A stretch of DNA of 64,000 nucleotides from Clostridia bacterium (GCA_028720205.1 JAQYLE010000004.1:1-64000), one strand, 5' to 3'; counted from the first letter of the stretch, positions 9,315-20,198 are shown. Program-made: numbers and translations. The notes: generated by a model not told the origin, from the sequence alone.

Positions 9315-10388
9315 ATGCGCCATATTTTTCCGAAACGTTCAAAGCGTAAAAACGCGTGCCGGGCGCCGCGTAAAAAAGTTTCATTTACTTGCCTTACGGC
9401 GGCATTGTTCTTTGCTTTTTCCTTTCTTTTTACTCTGCCGTTTTTTTCTGCGGAAAAAAGCGCGACGGCAAGCGCGGATACCGGACCTAAACCCTCGGTA
9501 CGCATAACGTTCGAAAATATGAGCGACGCGCTTTGCTACGGCACTCTGCTTTCGCTTGAACCGTCTACCGGTCCGGCCTGCGCATGGGACGGCACGGAAG
9601 AAAACAAATACATACCGAACGGCGTCCCCGAAGAGATCTGGCGCGCGTTTGTAGATTACGAAGATACGGACGGCTATTATTTTTTACAATGTCTGTGGCG
9701 CGTAGACGAAACAAAAACGCTGAACTGGACGTATTTTCCGCCCCAAAACTTTAAAATTTTGTTGTATTACCCCGAAAGCGGCGCGTTCGTATGCGGCGAA
9801 AAATGCGAAAGATACGCCTTTCACAGTTATTTTTCAGTAGACGTTTCGCCGTCCGTGCTCGTCGCGACGGCTTCGGGCGAGGCGATTCCCGTTGAAAAAA
9901 CATACGATCATACGGGCGAATTTTTTTCACTGTTGTTCCGCGTGCTCGTAACGGTGGCTGTGGAAATTGCGATAGCCCTCTTGTTCGGTTTTAAAAAGAA
10001 ACGCTCTTTTCGTATTCTGCTCGGCGTAAACCTCTGCACGCAGTTGCTGTTGAACGGCGCTTTAAACGCCGTGGCGTATTTTTCGGGCGCGGCGGAAATT
10101 ATTGCGCCTTATTTGCTTGCCGAACTTCTGGTATTCGCCGCCGAAGCCGCGGCGTACGTCTTTCTGTTCGGCAAAAAACGCTCGGGCGATATGAACGCGC
10201 AAGCAGCAGAAACAAACGATTCGGCAGACGGAACGAGCGCTACGCCCCAAAACGTCGCCAAGCGCCTGACAGACGGAAAGCGGGATACTATGAGCGCGAA
10301 AAAACTCGTCGTTTACGCGGCGGTTGCCAACGCCGTTTCGTTTATAATCGGTCTGCCGCTTGCTCTGCTTGTTCCTTCGTTATTCTGA
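9315..10388 (+). CDS. Hypothetical exported/membrane protein (signal peptide plus C-terminal TM segments)
   Basis: RBS GAGGGAGAAAGAATC-ATG; hydrophobic N-terminus; several hydrophobic C-terminal segments. Confidence 0.7.
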   Translation: MRHIFPKRSKRKNACRAPRKKVSFTCLTAALFFAFSFLFTLPFFSAEKSATASADTGPKPSVRITFENMSDALCYGTLLSLEPSTGPACAWDGTEENKYIPNGVPEEIWRAFVDYEDTDGYYFLQCLWRVDETKTLNWTYFPPQNFKILLYYPESGAFVCGEKCERYAFHSYFSVDVSPSVLVATASGEAIPVEKTYDHTGEFFSLLFRVLVTVAVEIAIALLFGFKKKRSFRILLGVNLCTQLLLNGALNAVAYFSGAAEIIAPYLLAELLVFAAEAAAYVFLFGKKRSGDMNAQAAETNDSADGTSATPQNVAKRLTDGKRDTMSAKKLVVYAAVANAVSFIIGLPLALLVPSLF

Positions 10389-10444
10389 AAAATAAAAATC
10401 GTTTGCGCGCAACCGTTGTTTCAACCGTTAAAACATACTTGCCT

Positions 10445-10486
10445 ATAAAAAATTCGGCGGAAAAATTTCCCTGCCGAAATTTTTTA
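10445..10486. terminator. Bidirectional intrinsic terminator
   Basis: AAAAAATTCGGC…GCCGAAATTTTTT between convergent genes. Confidence 0.75.
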
Positions 10487-10539
10487 TATTCGTATGCCGA
10501 CAATATGCCGACAAGCGACGGCGCCGCAGACTGAAACGG

Positions 10540-10854
10540 TTACGCCGCGCAACGGCCGAATCCCACAAGAACGAAATACAAAACGCATATAATAATGATT
10601 GCAACGCACATCCACGGAAACATCAGTTTCACCGCGTTCACGTACGTCTGCCATTTTTCTTTCGCCGTGGATTTTTTCTGCGTCTCTTCGCGTTGATTTT
10701 TTCTTTCGTTCTGCGCCGCGTCGCTTCCGCGCGGTTTTTGTCCGCCGCGAAATCCGCCCCGTACGTTGCTCATATCCGCCACGGTGGAATTATCGTCGTA
10801 ATATATTATTTTTTCTTTTTTCTTTTTTGCGTTTTTCTTCTTTTTGCCCGACAT
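10540..10854 (-). CDS. Small Lys-rich protein with one C-terminal TM segment
   Basis: ORF 5 bp after oppF, RBS CAGGAGTAAGGCG-ATG; MFPWMCVAIIIICVLYFVLVGF. Confidence 0.6.
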   Translation of the reverse strand: MSGKKKKNAKKKKEKIIYYDDNSTVADMSNVRGGFRGGQKPRGSDAAQNERKNQREETQKKSTAKEKWQTYVNAVKLMFPWMCVAIIIICVLYFVLVGFGRCAA

Positions 10855-10858
10855 CGCC

Positions 10859-12076
10859 TTACTCCTGCGGATAGCAATGGCACGCCACGAAATGGCCCTC
10901 TTCGTATTCTTTGTAAACGGGCGCGATATGTTTGCAGATTTCCATTGCCTTGGGGCAGCGCGTATGGAACTTACATCCCAACGGCGGATTGGCGGGCGAA
11001 GGAATATCCCCTTTCAAAACCACCCGCTCGGTTTTTTCGTCCGGATTAGGGTTGGGCACGGCAGAAAACAAAGCGTGCGTATACGGATGCATCGGATGAT
11101 TGAAAATCTCGTCTTTCGTGCCGAATTCCACCAACGAACCTAAATACATAACCCCGATTTTATCGGAAATGAATTTTACTACGGATAAATCGTGGGAAAT
11201 GAAAAGATACGTAAGTTTTCGTTCTTCCTGCAAGTTTTTCAACAGATTGATAATCTGCGCCTGAATGGAAACGTCCAGCGCGGATACGGGTTCGTCGCAA
11301 ATCACCAGAGCGGGATTAACCGACAACGCACGCGCAATGCAGATACGCTGACGCTGTCCGCCCGAAAATTCGTGCGGATACCGTTCGTAATAATAATCCC
11401 GCAGTCCGCATTTTTCCATCAGTTCCAAAACGTACTCTTTAATCTGTTCTTTGGGTACGAGATTATGCACCTTAACCGGCTCGGATAATATATCGCCTAC
11501 CGTGCTTCGGGGCGGAAGCGAAGAATAAGGATCCTGAAATACGATTTGCATCTGCGTACGGAGCGGACGCATCTGCTTCTGATTATAATCCGCGATATTT
11601 TCGCCTTTAAAGAAAATCTGCCCCGCCGTGGGTTGATGCAATTTTAAAATAGCGCGCCCCATGGTGGATTTTCCGCAACCCGATTCTCCTACGATGCCCA
11701 GCGTTTCGCCGGGATATATTTTGAAAGATACGTCGTCCACCGCTTTCAACTGCGAAAGCGGCTTTCCGAGCAACGTCTTTTTCAGTACAAAGTATTTTTT
11801 TAAATGCCGTACTTCCAGAATCGCATTCGGATCGGGCGGCAACGACTCGTCCTCTTTAATCTTCTTTTCCCGCTCTTCCTGTTCTTTGGAAAATTCCGCC
11901 TGATCGTCGTACGAGGAAAAATCGCCGGCGGCCTCAATCTTTTGGGCGGCGTTTTCCGCGGCGTTTTCCGCAGCGCCCGTTTGCGCGCCCGCTTGTTCCG
12001 TTATTTCCGTTTTTGCGGCGTTTTCCGGCTCGTCCTGCGGAATTGCGGTTTTTATGTTTTTCTCTTCTTTGCTCAT
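10859..12076 (-). CDS. oppF: Oligopeptide ABC transporter ATP-binding protein OppF-like
   Basis: [43 protein letters not shown]-terminal oligo_HPY (TRCPKAMEICKHIAP); start set at MSKEEKN. Confidence 0.92.
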   Translation of the reverse strand: MSKEEKNIKTAIPQDEPENAAKTEITEQAGAQTGAAENAAENAAQKIEAAGDFSSYDDQAEFSKEQEEREKKIKEDESLPPDPNAILEVRHLKKYFVLKKTLLGKPLSQLKAVDDVSFKIYPGETLGIVGESGCGKSTMGRAILKLHQPTAGQIFFKGENIADYNQKQMRPLRTQMQIVFQDPYSSLPPRSTVGDILSEPVKVHNLVPKEQIKEYVLELMEKCGLRDYYYERYPHEFSGGQRQRICIARALSVNPALVICDEPVSALDVSIQAQIINLLKNLQEERKLTYLFISHDLSVVKFISDKIGVMYLGSLVEFGTKDEIFNHPMHPYTHALFSAVPNPNPDEKTERVVLKGDIPSPANPPLGCKFHTRCPKAMEICKHIAPVYKEYEEGHFVACHCYPQE

Positions 12077-12078
12077 AA

Positions 12079-13458
12079 TCACTCGTTCCTCGGCTGGTAT
12101 AAATGGCACGCAACGAAATGCGTGGGACTGAGTTGCACCATTTCCGGGTACTTTCCGGAACATTGTTTCACGCACTTGCCGCACCGTTCTTTAAAGTAAC
12201 AATAATCGGGCATATCCACGGGGTTTGGCACGTTTCCCGGAATATTGAACAGCCGATCGTCGGAAGATTTCATCGTAGGTTTCGATTTTTGCAAGCCCTG
12301 CGTGTAAGGATGGCAGGGATTGTGGAAAATCTCCGAAGCCGTTCCCTTTTCGATAATACGCCCGGCATACATTACCACCACATAATCCGCCATTTCGGCA
12401 ATCACGCCCAAATCGTGCGTAATCAACAAAATCGATCCGTTGATACGCTTTTTCAAATCGTTGAACAATTCCAGAATCTGCGCCTGAATGGTAACGTCCA
12501 GCGCGGTAGTCGGCTCGTCCGCGATAATCAGCCGCGGCTCGCCCGCCAGCGCCATGGCGATCATAATACGTTGGCGCATACCGCCCGACAATTCGTGCGG
12601 GTACGAAGCGTATACCCGCTCCGCCATGGCTATTCCCACCATATTCAGCATTTGAATAGATCGCTCTTTGGCAAATTCTTTCGTCGCGCCGGGTACGTGC
12701 AGAAGCGTTACCTCGTCTAACTGATTGCCGATGGTAAACACAGGGTTCAGCGAAGTCATCGGTTCCTGAAACACCATCGCCATCTGTCTGCCGCGCAAAC
12801 GGTACATTTCGCTTATCGGCATTTTGGCGATATCGTACACCACTTCTTCTTTTTTAAATAAACCGAGTCCGTTTTCGTCCTTCGCCTGTTTCGGGCGGCG
12901 TAAAGGCTCGCCGTTTTTATCTTTTTTTGTTCTGCCCGCTTTATCCTTTACCTCTTCGTAGATTACGTCGCCGTTTTCGTCCGTTTCGTACTCGGGGATA
13001 AATTTACCGTTTTTATCCCGCATATAATCCACGGTTTTAAAGCGAATCGAACCTTCCACAATCTGGCCGGAAGGACCTTGCAATAAGCGCATGATCGACA
13101 TGGAAGTAACCGATTTACCGCAACCGGATTCTCCCACGACGCCCACCGTAGAATTCAGCGGAATATCGAAACTTACGCCGTTTACCGCCTTCACCACGCC
13201 CTGATCGGTAAAGAAATACGAATGCAGATTTTCCACTTCCAGAATGTTTTCGGGATTTTTCATCTGCGAGGTGTACGCCGAAGGAGGAAGTTTGCGGTTC
13301 TTTTCCTTTTCCAGCCGGCGCATTTCTTTCTGATTGGATTTTGCAATTTCGCGGACTTCCTTGCCGGTAAGATAATGCGAAGAAGATTTCTTTTCTTCGG
13401 CGGCAGAATCGGCGTTGGTTTCTTCTGTTTTTTTCTTGAATAAATCCGAAAGCCCCAT
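12079..13458 (-). CDS. oppD: Oligopeptide ABC transporter ATP-binding protein OppD-like with charged insertion
   Basis: [53 protein letters not shown]. Confidence 0.92.
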   Translation of the reverse strand: MGLSDLFKKKTEETNADSAAEEKKSSSHYLTGKEVREIAKSNQKEMRRLEKEKNRKLPPSAYTSQMKNPENILEVENLHSYFFTDQGVVKAVNGVSFDIPLNSTVGVVGESGCGKSVTSMSIMRLLQGPSGQIVEGSIRFKTVDYMRDKNGKFIPEYETDENGDVIYEEVKDKAGRTKKDKNGEPLRRPKQAKDENGLGLFKKEEVVYDIAKMPISEMYRLRGRQMAMVFQEPMTSLNPVFTIGNQLDEVTLLHVPGATKEFAKERSIQMLNMVGIAMAERVYASYPHELSGGMRQRIMIAMALAGEPRLIIADEPTTALDVTIQAQILELFNDLKKRINGSILLITHDLGVIAEMADYVVVMYAGRIIEKGTASEIFHNPCHPYTQGLQKSKPTMKSSDDRLFNIPGNVPNPVDMPDYCYFKERCGKCVKQCSGKYPEMVQLSPTHFVACHLYQPRNE

Positions 13459-13460
13459 GG

Positions 13461-14612
13461 TTATCTCCTCTGTTTGGGATCGAGCGCGTCGCGCAATCCG
13501 TCGCCGATAAAGTTAAAGCCGAGCACCGCAATGATAATGCAGATACCCGAAGGCACCCATACGTTAAAATTATTCTGCAAAATATCGCTGCGTTTCGATA
13601 TGATTTCGATCATCGTACCCCACGAAGCGTAAGGAATCCGAACGCCCAGATTCAGATAAGAAAGCGTGGATTCGTAAAGTATCATACTGCCGAGCGAAAG
13701 CGTCATCGATACTAAAATCTGCGGCAGAATATTGGGAATAAGGTGTTTGAAAATTTTTCTCGTTGCCGAATAGCCCATGGCTTCCGCCGCCACCATGTAC
13801 TCCTGTTCGCGCAGGAACAGAATCTGTCCGCGCACCAGCCGCGCCATACCCGGCCACGAAAACAACGACAACAGCCCCATTAAAAGGTAAATGTAATATT
13901 CCTGCGGCACGCCGTTTGAATCGAGCACCGTGCCTATAATCAGCATCAACGGCAGAGTCGGCAGACAGATCAGCACGTCGCAGATTCGCATGATGACGTT
14001 ATCCACTACGCCGCCGTAGTACCCTGCCAGACCGCCTAAGATAATCCCCAGCGCCGACGTTAAAAATACCGCGAGAAAACTTATCGTCAACGAAAGTCTG
14101 CCGCCGTACATCAGACGCACGAAGATGTCCATGCCCTGTTCGTCCGTACCCAGAAGGTGCGTAGCCGAAGGTTTCGCCAAAGCGTTGATGCCCTGCTCGG
14201 TAACGATCACCTGAACGAATTTATCGCCCTCTTCCCCCGCGCCCGCTTCCGTTACCACTTCTTTCGCCCAATAATCGTTCGCGCCCGAACGGTCGGTTTC
14301 CGTTTCGCCCCAGCGGTGATACACTACCGGCCCCAGCCAGCAGAACAGAAACAGCACCGAAAGCATGATAATACCCGCTATCGATAATTTGGAGCGGAAA
14401 AAACGCCTGAGTACCATGCGCGTGGGCGACATGAGTTTTACGTTTTTATCCAGCGGCTTTTCTTCTTCCGCCGCCTGACTGACGGCGATGGCGTCCGTTG
14501 CGGTTTCGGGCATTTCTTCCTTTATTTCCCGTGCGATTTCCGCATTCGCGCCCTCGCCCGCGGTATCGGCAAGAACGGTATGCAATTGTTCTTCTCTTTC
14601 GTTATCTTTCAT
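13461..14612 (-). CDS. oppC: Oligopeptide ABC transporter permease OppC-like
   Basis: BPD_transp_1 EAMGYSATRKIFKHLIPNILPQILV; GTDEQGMDIFVRLMYGGR. Confidence 0.92.
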   Translation of the reverse strand: MKDNEREEQLHTVLADTAGEGANAEIAREIKEEMPETATDAIAVSQAAEEEKPLDKNVKLMSPTRMVLRRFFRSKLSIAGIIMLSVLFLFCWLGPVVYHRWGETETDRSGANDYWAKEVVTEAGAGEEGDKFVQVIVTEQGINALAKPSATHLLGTDEQGMDIFVRLMYGGRLSLTISFLAVFLTSALGIILGGLAGYYGGVVDNVIMRICDVLICLPTLPLMLIIGTVLDSNGVPQEYYIYLLMGLLSLFSWPGMARLVRGQILFLREQEYMVAAEAMGYSATRKIFKHLIPNILPQILVSMTLSLGSMILYESTLSYLNLGVRIPYASWGTMIEIISKRSDILQNNFNVWVPSGICIIIAVLGFNFIGDGLRDALDPKQRR

Positions 14613-14628
14613 TTCCGTTCTCCTTCTC

Positions 14629-15615
14629 TCACGCCAGTTTAACGCGCGGATCCACTACGCCGTACATCAGATCGGAAAGCAACATGCCAAGCACCGAAAG
14701 CGCAGCCAGAAACATATTGTACGTCATAATCACGGGAATATCCCCCTGCGTCATGGCGTTCAGCGCGTACTTTCCTATTCCTTCCAGATCGAATACCGAT
14801 TCGGTAATCATTGCGCCCGAAAACAGCGACGGGATAAGCCCCGCAAGACTGGTAACCAGCGGAATCAGCGTATTTCTGAACGCGTGCTTGTAAATTACCG
14901 ATCTTTCGCTAAGACCTTTTGCCCGCGCCGTACGGATATAATCGGCATTCAGAACTTCCAGCATATTCGTACGCGTCATTCTCATTCGCGAACCTATGCT
15001 TAAAATCGTTACCGTGAGCACGGGAAGAAACATATGCCATAAATAATCGCCGAATTTTTCAAACCCCGTCATGGTGACGCCCGCGGTTTTCATCTGCCCA
15101 ACGGGAAACCATTGCAGTTTGTTGGCGAATATATCCTTTAACAGTTGCCCGAAAAAGAACGAGGGAAGCGAAATACCTATAAGCACCAGCACGGTAACCA
15201 GGTAATCGCGTATCGAATACTGATGCGTCGCCGCCGTTATTCCCAGGGGAATGGCAATAAGAAACTCAAAAACCGTGGCAACCGCCGCAACGATAAACGA
15301 GGTGCCCAGTCTGCCCGGATCGAACACTTCCGAAAGCACTTCGCGCTGATTGATGAAACTCTTGCCGAAATCCAGGTGACAGAAATTGCCCAACCAGTTA
15401 AAGTAACCTTGCACAATCGTACCGTCTAACCCGTACGTTTTATACATCTGCTGTTTGAATTCTTCCGTGACCGTTGCGCCGGACGTGTTGAGCGCGATGA
15501 TCTTCGCCTCCACAAAATCCGTAGGCATGCAACGGAGCAACGTATAAAGGACAAACGACACTCCCAATAATATGAGAATGGATATGCCCACTCTTTTCAA
15601 AATGTATTTAAACAT
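14629..15615 (-). CDS. oppB: Oligopeptide ABC transporter permease OppB-like
   Basis: RMTRTNMLEVLNADYIRTARAKGLSERSVIYKHAFRNTLIPLVT. Confidence 0.93.
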   Translation of the reverse strand: MFKYILKRVGISILILLGVSFVLYTLLRCMPTDFVEAKIIALNTSGATVTEEFKQQMYKTYGLDGTIVQGYFNWLGNFCHLDFGKSFINQREVLSEVFDPGRLGTSFIVAAVATVFEFLIAIPLGITAATHQYSIRDYLVTVLVLIGISLPSFFFGQLLKDIFANKLQWFPVGQMKTAGVTMTGFEKFGDYLWHMFLPVLTVTILSIGSRMRMTRTNMLEVLNADYIRTARAKGLSERSVIYKHAFRNTLIPLVTSLAGLIPSLFSGAMITESVFDLEGIGKYALNAMTQGDIPVIMTYNMFLAALSVLGMLLSDLMYGVVDPRVKLA

Positions 15616-15676
15616 TTTTACACCTACTGCCGATCGATTTTTCTTTGCATTTTATCTTCCGCATTTACAGAATGCG

Positions 15677-15708
15677 TCTTTCCGCCGCAAAGCCTTGCGG
15701 CGGAAAGA
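15677..15708 (-). other. Intercistronic hairpin between oppA and oppB
   Basis: Perfect 14-bp stem TCTTTCCGCCGCAA / TTGCGGCGGAAAGA with 4-nt loop, no downstream U tract on the minus strand. Confidence 0.8.
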
Positions 15709-15716
15709 CTGCGGAA

Positions 15717-18335
15717 TTATTGAATCAATTCCAGTTCCCACACCTTTTCCAGCGGCGAAGAGAACGCGTTCACTTCCGTCTTGAATCCCTTCACGCGCTT
15801 GCTGTTGTATGCGTAAAGATTCTTTCTCTGATATACGGGCATTTCCACCGCCAGATCAAGAACGTAGCCCATCGCCGTTTCGTACAACGACTTTCTTTCG
15901 TTCTGATCGTTGATTTCGCGCGCCTGATCTATCACTTTGCTCATTTTGTTGATAATTTCGTATTCTTTCTCATACTTTGTGGTGTTCGCTTTGATTTCGC
16001 GATATCCCCAGGCATATACGGAAGTAGCCGTTGAGTTCTTATGATAAACCTGATACATATCGGGGTCTACCGTAGAACCCCAGGCCGCCGCCCACACTTC
16101 CAGCGAGCCCGTGGAGAGTTTGGTAAGCGCCTGCGAATCCGCCTTTACTTCCACGTCCCAGCCAAGATCGTTTAAAAGTTCCTTCGCCTGTTTGAATACG
16201 CTGTAGGTGGGGTGTTCCGTAATCGACGCGCCCGCAATGGTGAATCTGATTTTCAGTTGCGAATCACCCGACGTTACGCCCGCCAAAGACATATATTTCT
16301 GTATTTTCGCTTTGGCTTGTTCCACGCCCGTCCATTGCGTATATTCGTGTCCGTTCTGTTTGGAAGAACCGTTCGATTCCAAGGGATATGCCCAACTCAT
16401 TTTAGACATCGGCCAATCGATAACTTCGCACGTACCCGTAGAATAATACTGCGTGGCAAGGCTCGGTTCCATGGCGCTCATAATCGCACGGCGGATATTC
16501 AGGTTGGGCACTTTGCCCGCGTTGATGCCGATATAGCCGTAGCCGAGTTGCCACGATTCGAGTTTTTCGAATCCGCTGCTCTTCATATTCACAAGCCGTT
16601 CTACGTTCGCCTTTGTGAACTGCGGCGTAACGTAATCCACCGCGCCGCTTTGCAGCGTATCCAGCGCGTTGGAAGGGCTGACTACCTGAAACTGAATCTT
16701 CGCCGTTTTCACGTCGAACATAAAATTCTCGTTCTTTTTGAAGTAAACCACGTTGCTCTTCCAGAATTCGGAACCGGAAGGATTGTCGTCGTTTTTCTCG
16801 TTCGTCGCCTGATACGCGCCTGCTCCCACGGGCACTTCCTGATGTTGCTGCGACTGAATCACGTTGCTCTGGAAAGAAGCCGTGGCGTATTCCACGCCGA
16901 ATTTATTATTGGCAATATCGATTTCCCTGCCGTTCGGATGATCGGCGTCCGCCGTGTAATAATGAGCGGGCGCAACCGTAAACCCGAAGTTATAAATCGC
17001 CTTCGGATCGGTGCCTTCTATGGTGATCTGCAACACGTCGTATTTGCCGTCCGCAGGCGTGCCGTCCGCGTTATGGCTCTGCGCCACGGGGTAGGGGGTG
17101 CCGTTTACCGTAACTTCCGTAACGTCGGTAGTATGCCCCAGCGATACGATTCCTTCTATATTGGGTCGAAGCAACGAATCGGAATCTCCCATTGTGTTAC
17201 GCAACAAAACTTCCTTCGCCTTTGCGGCAAATTCCGTCTTTAAAGTGCCCGCCGTGGCGGAAGATTGCAACACTTCGTGCAGATGGTTCACCACGTTGTC
17301 GTTATATACGCGGTTTATGGCTTTTTCCTTCGTATTCGAAGAACCCACTTCGCCGTCCCATTCTTTTATTTTCGTCTTGTCTTTCTTACCCGGATTCTTC
17401 TCGTCATCCGCGTAAACAGGCTTGATATAGCCCTCGTAAACAAGGAATTTGAACACGTCGTCTTTCAGCACGCTTTCCCAGTCCTTATACGGCGCGGTGG
17501 TAAGGTCGAAAGATTCTTTCGCCGCTTTAAAATCGGATTCCAGTTCTTCTTTAAACGTTTTTAAAGCATATTCGTAATCTTCCAGAAGTTGCGCGCGGTA
17601 AAAAGCGTTTTCCGCCGCCGCGCCCTGCGCCGCAAGTTCGTTGCGCTGTTTATCGGTAGCTACGGCTTGTTTGTACCCCGCGCTTACCTCCCTTTCGGCT
17701 ATCGCGTCTCTCATTTGGGATTCGGTTAACTGATAACTATTCGTCGTATTCTCGATCAATCCCGCGTCCTGATACGTCATAACCAATTCCATAACACGGG
17801 TTAAAGCGAAAGCGTTGGCGCTGTTGTTGAGCGTCGATTCCGTCTCGCTGCCGCCCGCGGAAGAATTTTCCTGCAACCTGTATGCGGAAAGGCCTTTGAT
17901 TTTGATGGAATACATCGTGGAAGAGCCCGTATATACAGGGTCGAGATACTCGTACATATTAAACAGCACGTCGTTCATCGTAAGCGGCTTACCGTCGGAA
18001 AATTTCAGTCCGTTTTTCAGAACGAAAGTATATACCGATTCAGCAGAACCGTTTTTTACCTCGTAATCCAGCACCACCGTAGGCAAATCCTCTCCCGCCT
18101 GCGGCTGACCGTTGCTGTCGGTGGAAAGCATGCCGATCTGCGTCATGCCTACCACGTCCATATCCGTTCCCGAAGTAGCGTAGAACGGATTGAACAGACC
18201 GCTGAGTTCTTCCGTCATCAGAACGATGGCGTCGCGCGTCTTCTTCTTGCACCCCGCAAACGCGGAGAGCGTACCGACGCTTAACGCTCCGCACAGCGTA
18301 AGCGCCAACGCCCTGTAAAATCTCTTATTTTTCAT
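15717..18335 (-). CDS. oppA: Oligopeptide-binding lipoprotein OppA-like (SBP family 5), enlarged (872 aa)
   Basis: Signal/lipobox LSAFAGC; SBP_bac_5-like segments (LKNGLKFSDGKPLTMNDVLFNMYEYLDP; WSMSWAYPLESN-type region). Confidence 0.88.
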   Translation of the reverse strand: MKNKRFYRALALTLCGALSVGTLSAFAGCKKKTRDAIVLMTEELSGLFNPFYATSGTDMDVVGMTQIGMLSTDSNGQPQAGEDLPTVVLDYEVKNGSAESVYTFVLKNGLKFSDGKPLTMNDVLFNMYEYLDPVYTGSSTMYSIKIKGLSAYRLQENSSAGGSETESTLNNSANAFALTRVMELVMTYQDAGLIENTTNSYQLTESQMRDAIAEREVSAGYKQAVATDKQRNELAAQGAAAENAFYRAQLLEDYEYALKTFKEELESDFKAAKESFDLTTAPYKDWESVLKDDVFKFLVYEGYIKPVYADDEKNPGKKDKTKIKEWDGEVGSSNTKEKAINRVYNDNVVNHLHEVLQSSATAGTLKTEFAAKAKEVLLRNTMGDSDSLLRPNIEGIVSLGHTTDVTEVTVNGTPYPVAQSHNADGTPADGKYDVLQITIEGTDPKAIYNFGFTVAPAHYYTADADHPNGREIDIANNKFGVEYATASFQSNVIQSQQHQEVPVGAGAYQATNEKNDDNPSGSEFWKSNVVYFKKNENFMFDVKTAKIQFQVVSPSNALDTLQSGAVDYVTPQFTKANVERLVNMKSSGFEKLESWQLGYGYIGINAGKVPNLNIRRAIMSAMEPSLATQYYSTGTCEVIDWPMSKMSWAYPLESNGSSKQNGHEYTQWTGVEQAKAKIQKYMSLAGVTSGDSQLKIRFTIAGASITEHPTYSVFKQAKELLNDLGWDVEVKADSQALTKLSTGSLEVWAAAWGSTVDPDMYQVYHKNSTATSVYAWGYREIKANTTKYEKEYEIINKMSKVIDQAREINDQNERKSLYETAMGYVLDLAVEMPVYQRKNLYAYNSKRVKGFKTEVNAFSSPLEKVWELELIQ

Positions 18336-18381
18336 AAATGGTTACCTCCGTAATTTTAGAGTATTTTTACTTTTTTCGTTC

Positions 18382-18408
18382 CGGCGCGTTCTTTCAGGTT
18401 TCGCGCCG
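18382..18408 (-). other. Intercistronic GC-rich stem-loop upstream of oppA
   Basis: CGGCGCG (18382-18388) / CGCGCCG (18402-18408). Confidence 0.55.
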
Positions 18409-18424
18409 ATTCGTTGCCTTGTTT

Positions 18425-20179
18425 TTATGCCGCTTGTTCCGCCTGAGAATATTGAGTGCCTCCCGGCGCGGCGACTGTGTTGCCCTCGCTATCCCACGTA
18501 ATCGTGTAATATTCGCTATACCGGATCTGCTCTGTCGCTTTATACAGAAATTCCAACTCAATCGTTTTTTGCGCAACGTTTATTTTTATCGTTTGTTCGT
18601 TGAACGAATACAGATACGAAAGGGCCATTGCCTGACCGTACGCTTCCAAAGCCGTTTCGCCTTCCTGCGTTATGCCGGAAAGGTTGCCGTTTGCCAGAAG
18701 ATTGATGCGATAGCCCTCCTGCAACGATACTTTGCCCAAACGAAGTTTCGCATTCGCTATCGTCACGTTTCGCACAACGGCATTTTCGCCGATCTCGCCC
18801 GCAAACAAGCCGTAAGAGGTATCCGTTTCACGCGAAGTCGCTTCGACAATATCCGTAACGATATTTTCAAAACGGAGATTTTCCACTTTCGCGCCGTCCG
18901 CAATTCTGCCGAAAAGTCCGCCGTACGCCGAAGCGGCGCTATACTTCGCGTTAACGTTTACGATTTTAAACGTATTTCCGGAAGAGGAATACATACTGCC
19001 GGTAAATTCGCCCGACGTAAACAACGCGGGCCAGTTCGTCGCCCTGAAATCAAGGTCGGCTAAAATTTCGTAATTTCCGCCGAGCGTTGCATGAGACGAC
19101 AACTGCTCCGCCGTTTCTATTTTAAAGCGTTCCTCGTCGTAAAATTGCACGTAGATATTCTGAATACGGTTAACGGCGAGCCCTTTTTCCAGATCCAGCG
19201 TACCGCCGTGAATGATTTTATCGGTAATTTCCTGCGTGCATTCTTTATCGGCATACGCCGCTTTAAAAGTTTTACCGGCAACAGAAGGAAAAGCCTTGAC
19301 GGAACCGTCGTTATATTTGTACGACGTATAATTCATCGCGCCGTTACCGCCTTCCCAGCCGGGAACGTGCATTTCGCCCTGATCGGCATAGCGCTCGTCG
19401 CCCGAAAAAGCGGCTACGTAATCGAAGTAGGTATCGCCGTATTTTTCCCATTCTCCGCTCTCGTTTTCGCAATAATAGTAATAATGATAATAAGGAACCC
19501 AACCGGCATACAGCGTTATCTCTTTCACGCCCTCTTCCTCGGAATATTCCAGCGTATCGTTTTCAAAATCCCAATAACCGGAATAGATATAGGCGGGCGT
19601 TACGGTTTCCGCCGCAACGGCTTCTTTTTTAGAGCGTTCGTAAATATATTTGTTGCTTTCCGTATTTTTTACGATATCGCCGTCGGAACTTTCGCCTTCG
19701 TAAAAATATATGCCGTCGTATACTACTACTTTCCGCTCTTTTCCGTCGGCGTCCGTCTGTTTATCGAAATACATACCGTCTTTTTCCGTCAGTACGTTTC
19801 CCGCTTCGTCCACTATCTCGTCTTTTTCGTTTTTCAGAAGTTCGCGCGTTGTGTACCAGCCGGCAAGCGAATGTTCCGTTTTGGTCAACGTTACGGGGTC
19901 GTTCGTCGTTGTGGGACGGGAAGGATCGGTGGGGGAAGTAAGTTTTATATGTACTTTCCCCTCCTCGTCCTTTTCGTAATCGGCAGGATTGAACATATCT
20001 ATAATCTTCACGTTTTCCTGTCTGACGAACTTGCCGCCGTTCGCGTCGTACGTCACCGAAATCACGTATCCCTTTTCGCGGTATTCGTCCAACGCGGATT
20101 TTTCCTTACAACTTGCAAAAGCCAGGCACGTTGCCGTCACGCAGGAAAGTCCTAAAATTATTCCGAGTTTCTTTTTCAT
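18425..20179 (-). CDS. Surface lipoprotein with InlB-type (Listeria-Bacteroides) repeat
   Basis: Lipobox AFASC; VTYDANGGKFVRQENV…LAGWYTTRE. Confidence 0.75.
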   Translation of the reverse strand: MKKKLGIILGLSCVTATCLAFASCKEKSALDEYREKGYVISVTYDANGGKFVRQENVKIIDMFNPADYEKDEEGKVHIKLTSPTDPSRPTTTNDPVTLTKTEHSLAGWYTTRELLKNEKDEIVDEAGNVLTEKDGMYFDKQTDADGKERKVVVYDGIYFYEGESSDGDIVKNTESNKYIYERSKKEAVAAETVTPAYIYSGYWDFENDTLEYSEEEGVKEITLYAGWVPYYHYYYYCENESGEWEKYGDTYFDYVAAFSGDERYADQGEMHVPGWEGGNGAMNYTSYKYNDGSVKAFPSVAGKTFKAAYADKECTQEITDKIIHGGTLDLEKGLAVNRIQNIYVQFYDEERFKIETAEQLSSHATLGGNYEILADLDFRATNWPALFTSGEFTGSMYSSSGNTFKIVNVNAKYSAASAYGGLFGRIADGAKVENLRFENIVTDIVEATSRETDTSYGLFAGEIGENAVVRNVTIANAKLRLGKVSLQEGYRINLLANGNLSGITQEGETALEAYGQAMALSYLYSFNEQTIKINVAQKTIELEFLYKATEQIRYSEYYTITWDSEGNTVAAPGGTQYSQAEQAA

Positions 20180-20198
20180 AATTTTTCTTCCGCTTTTT

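Noticed and set aside
16212-17243. 343-aa + strand ORF antisense to oppA
   Set aside because: Mirror frame of a clear SBP gene, no RBS.
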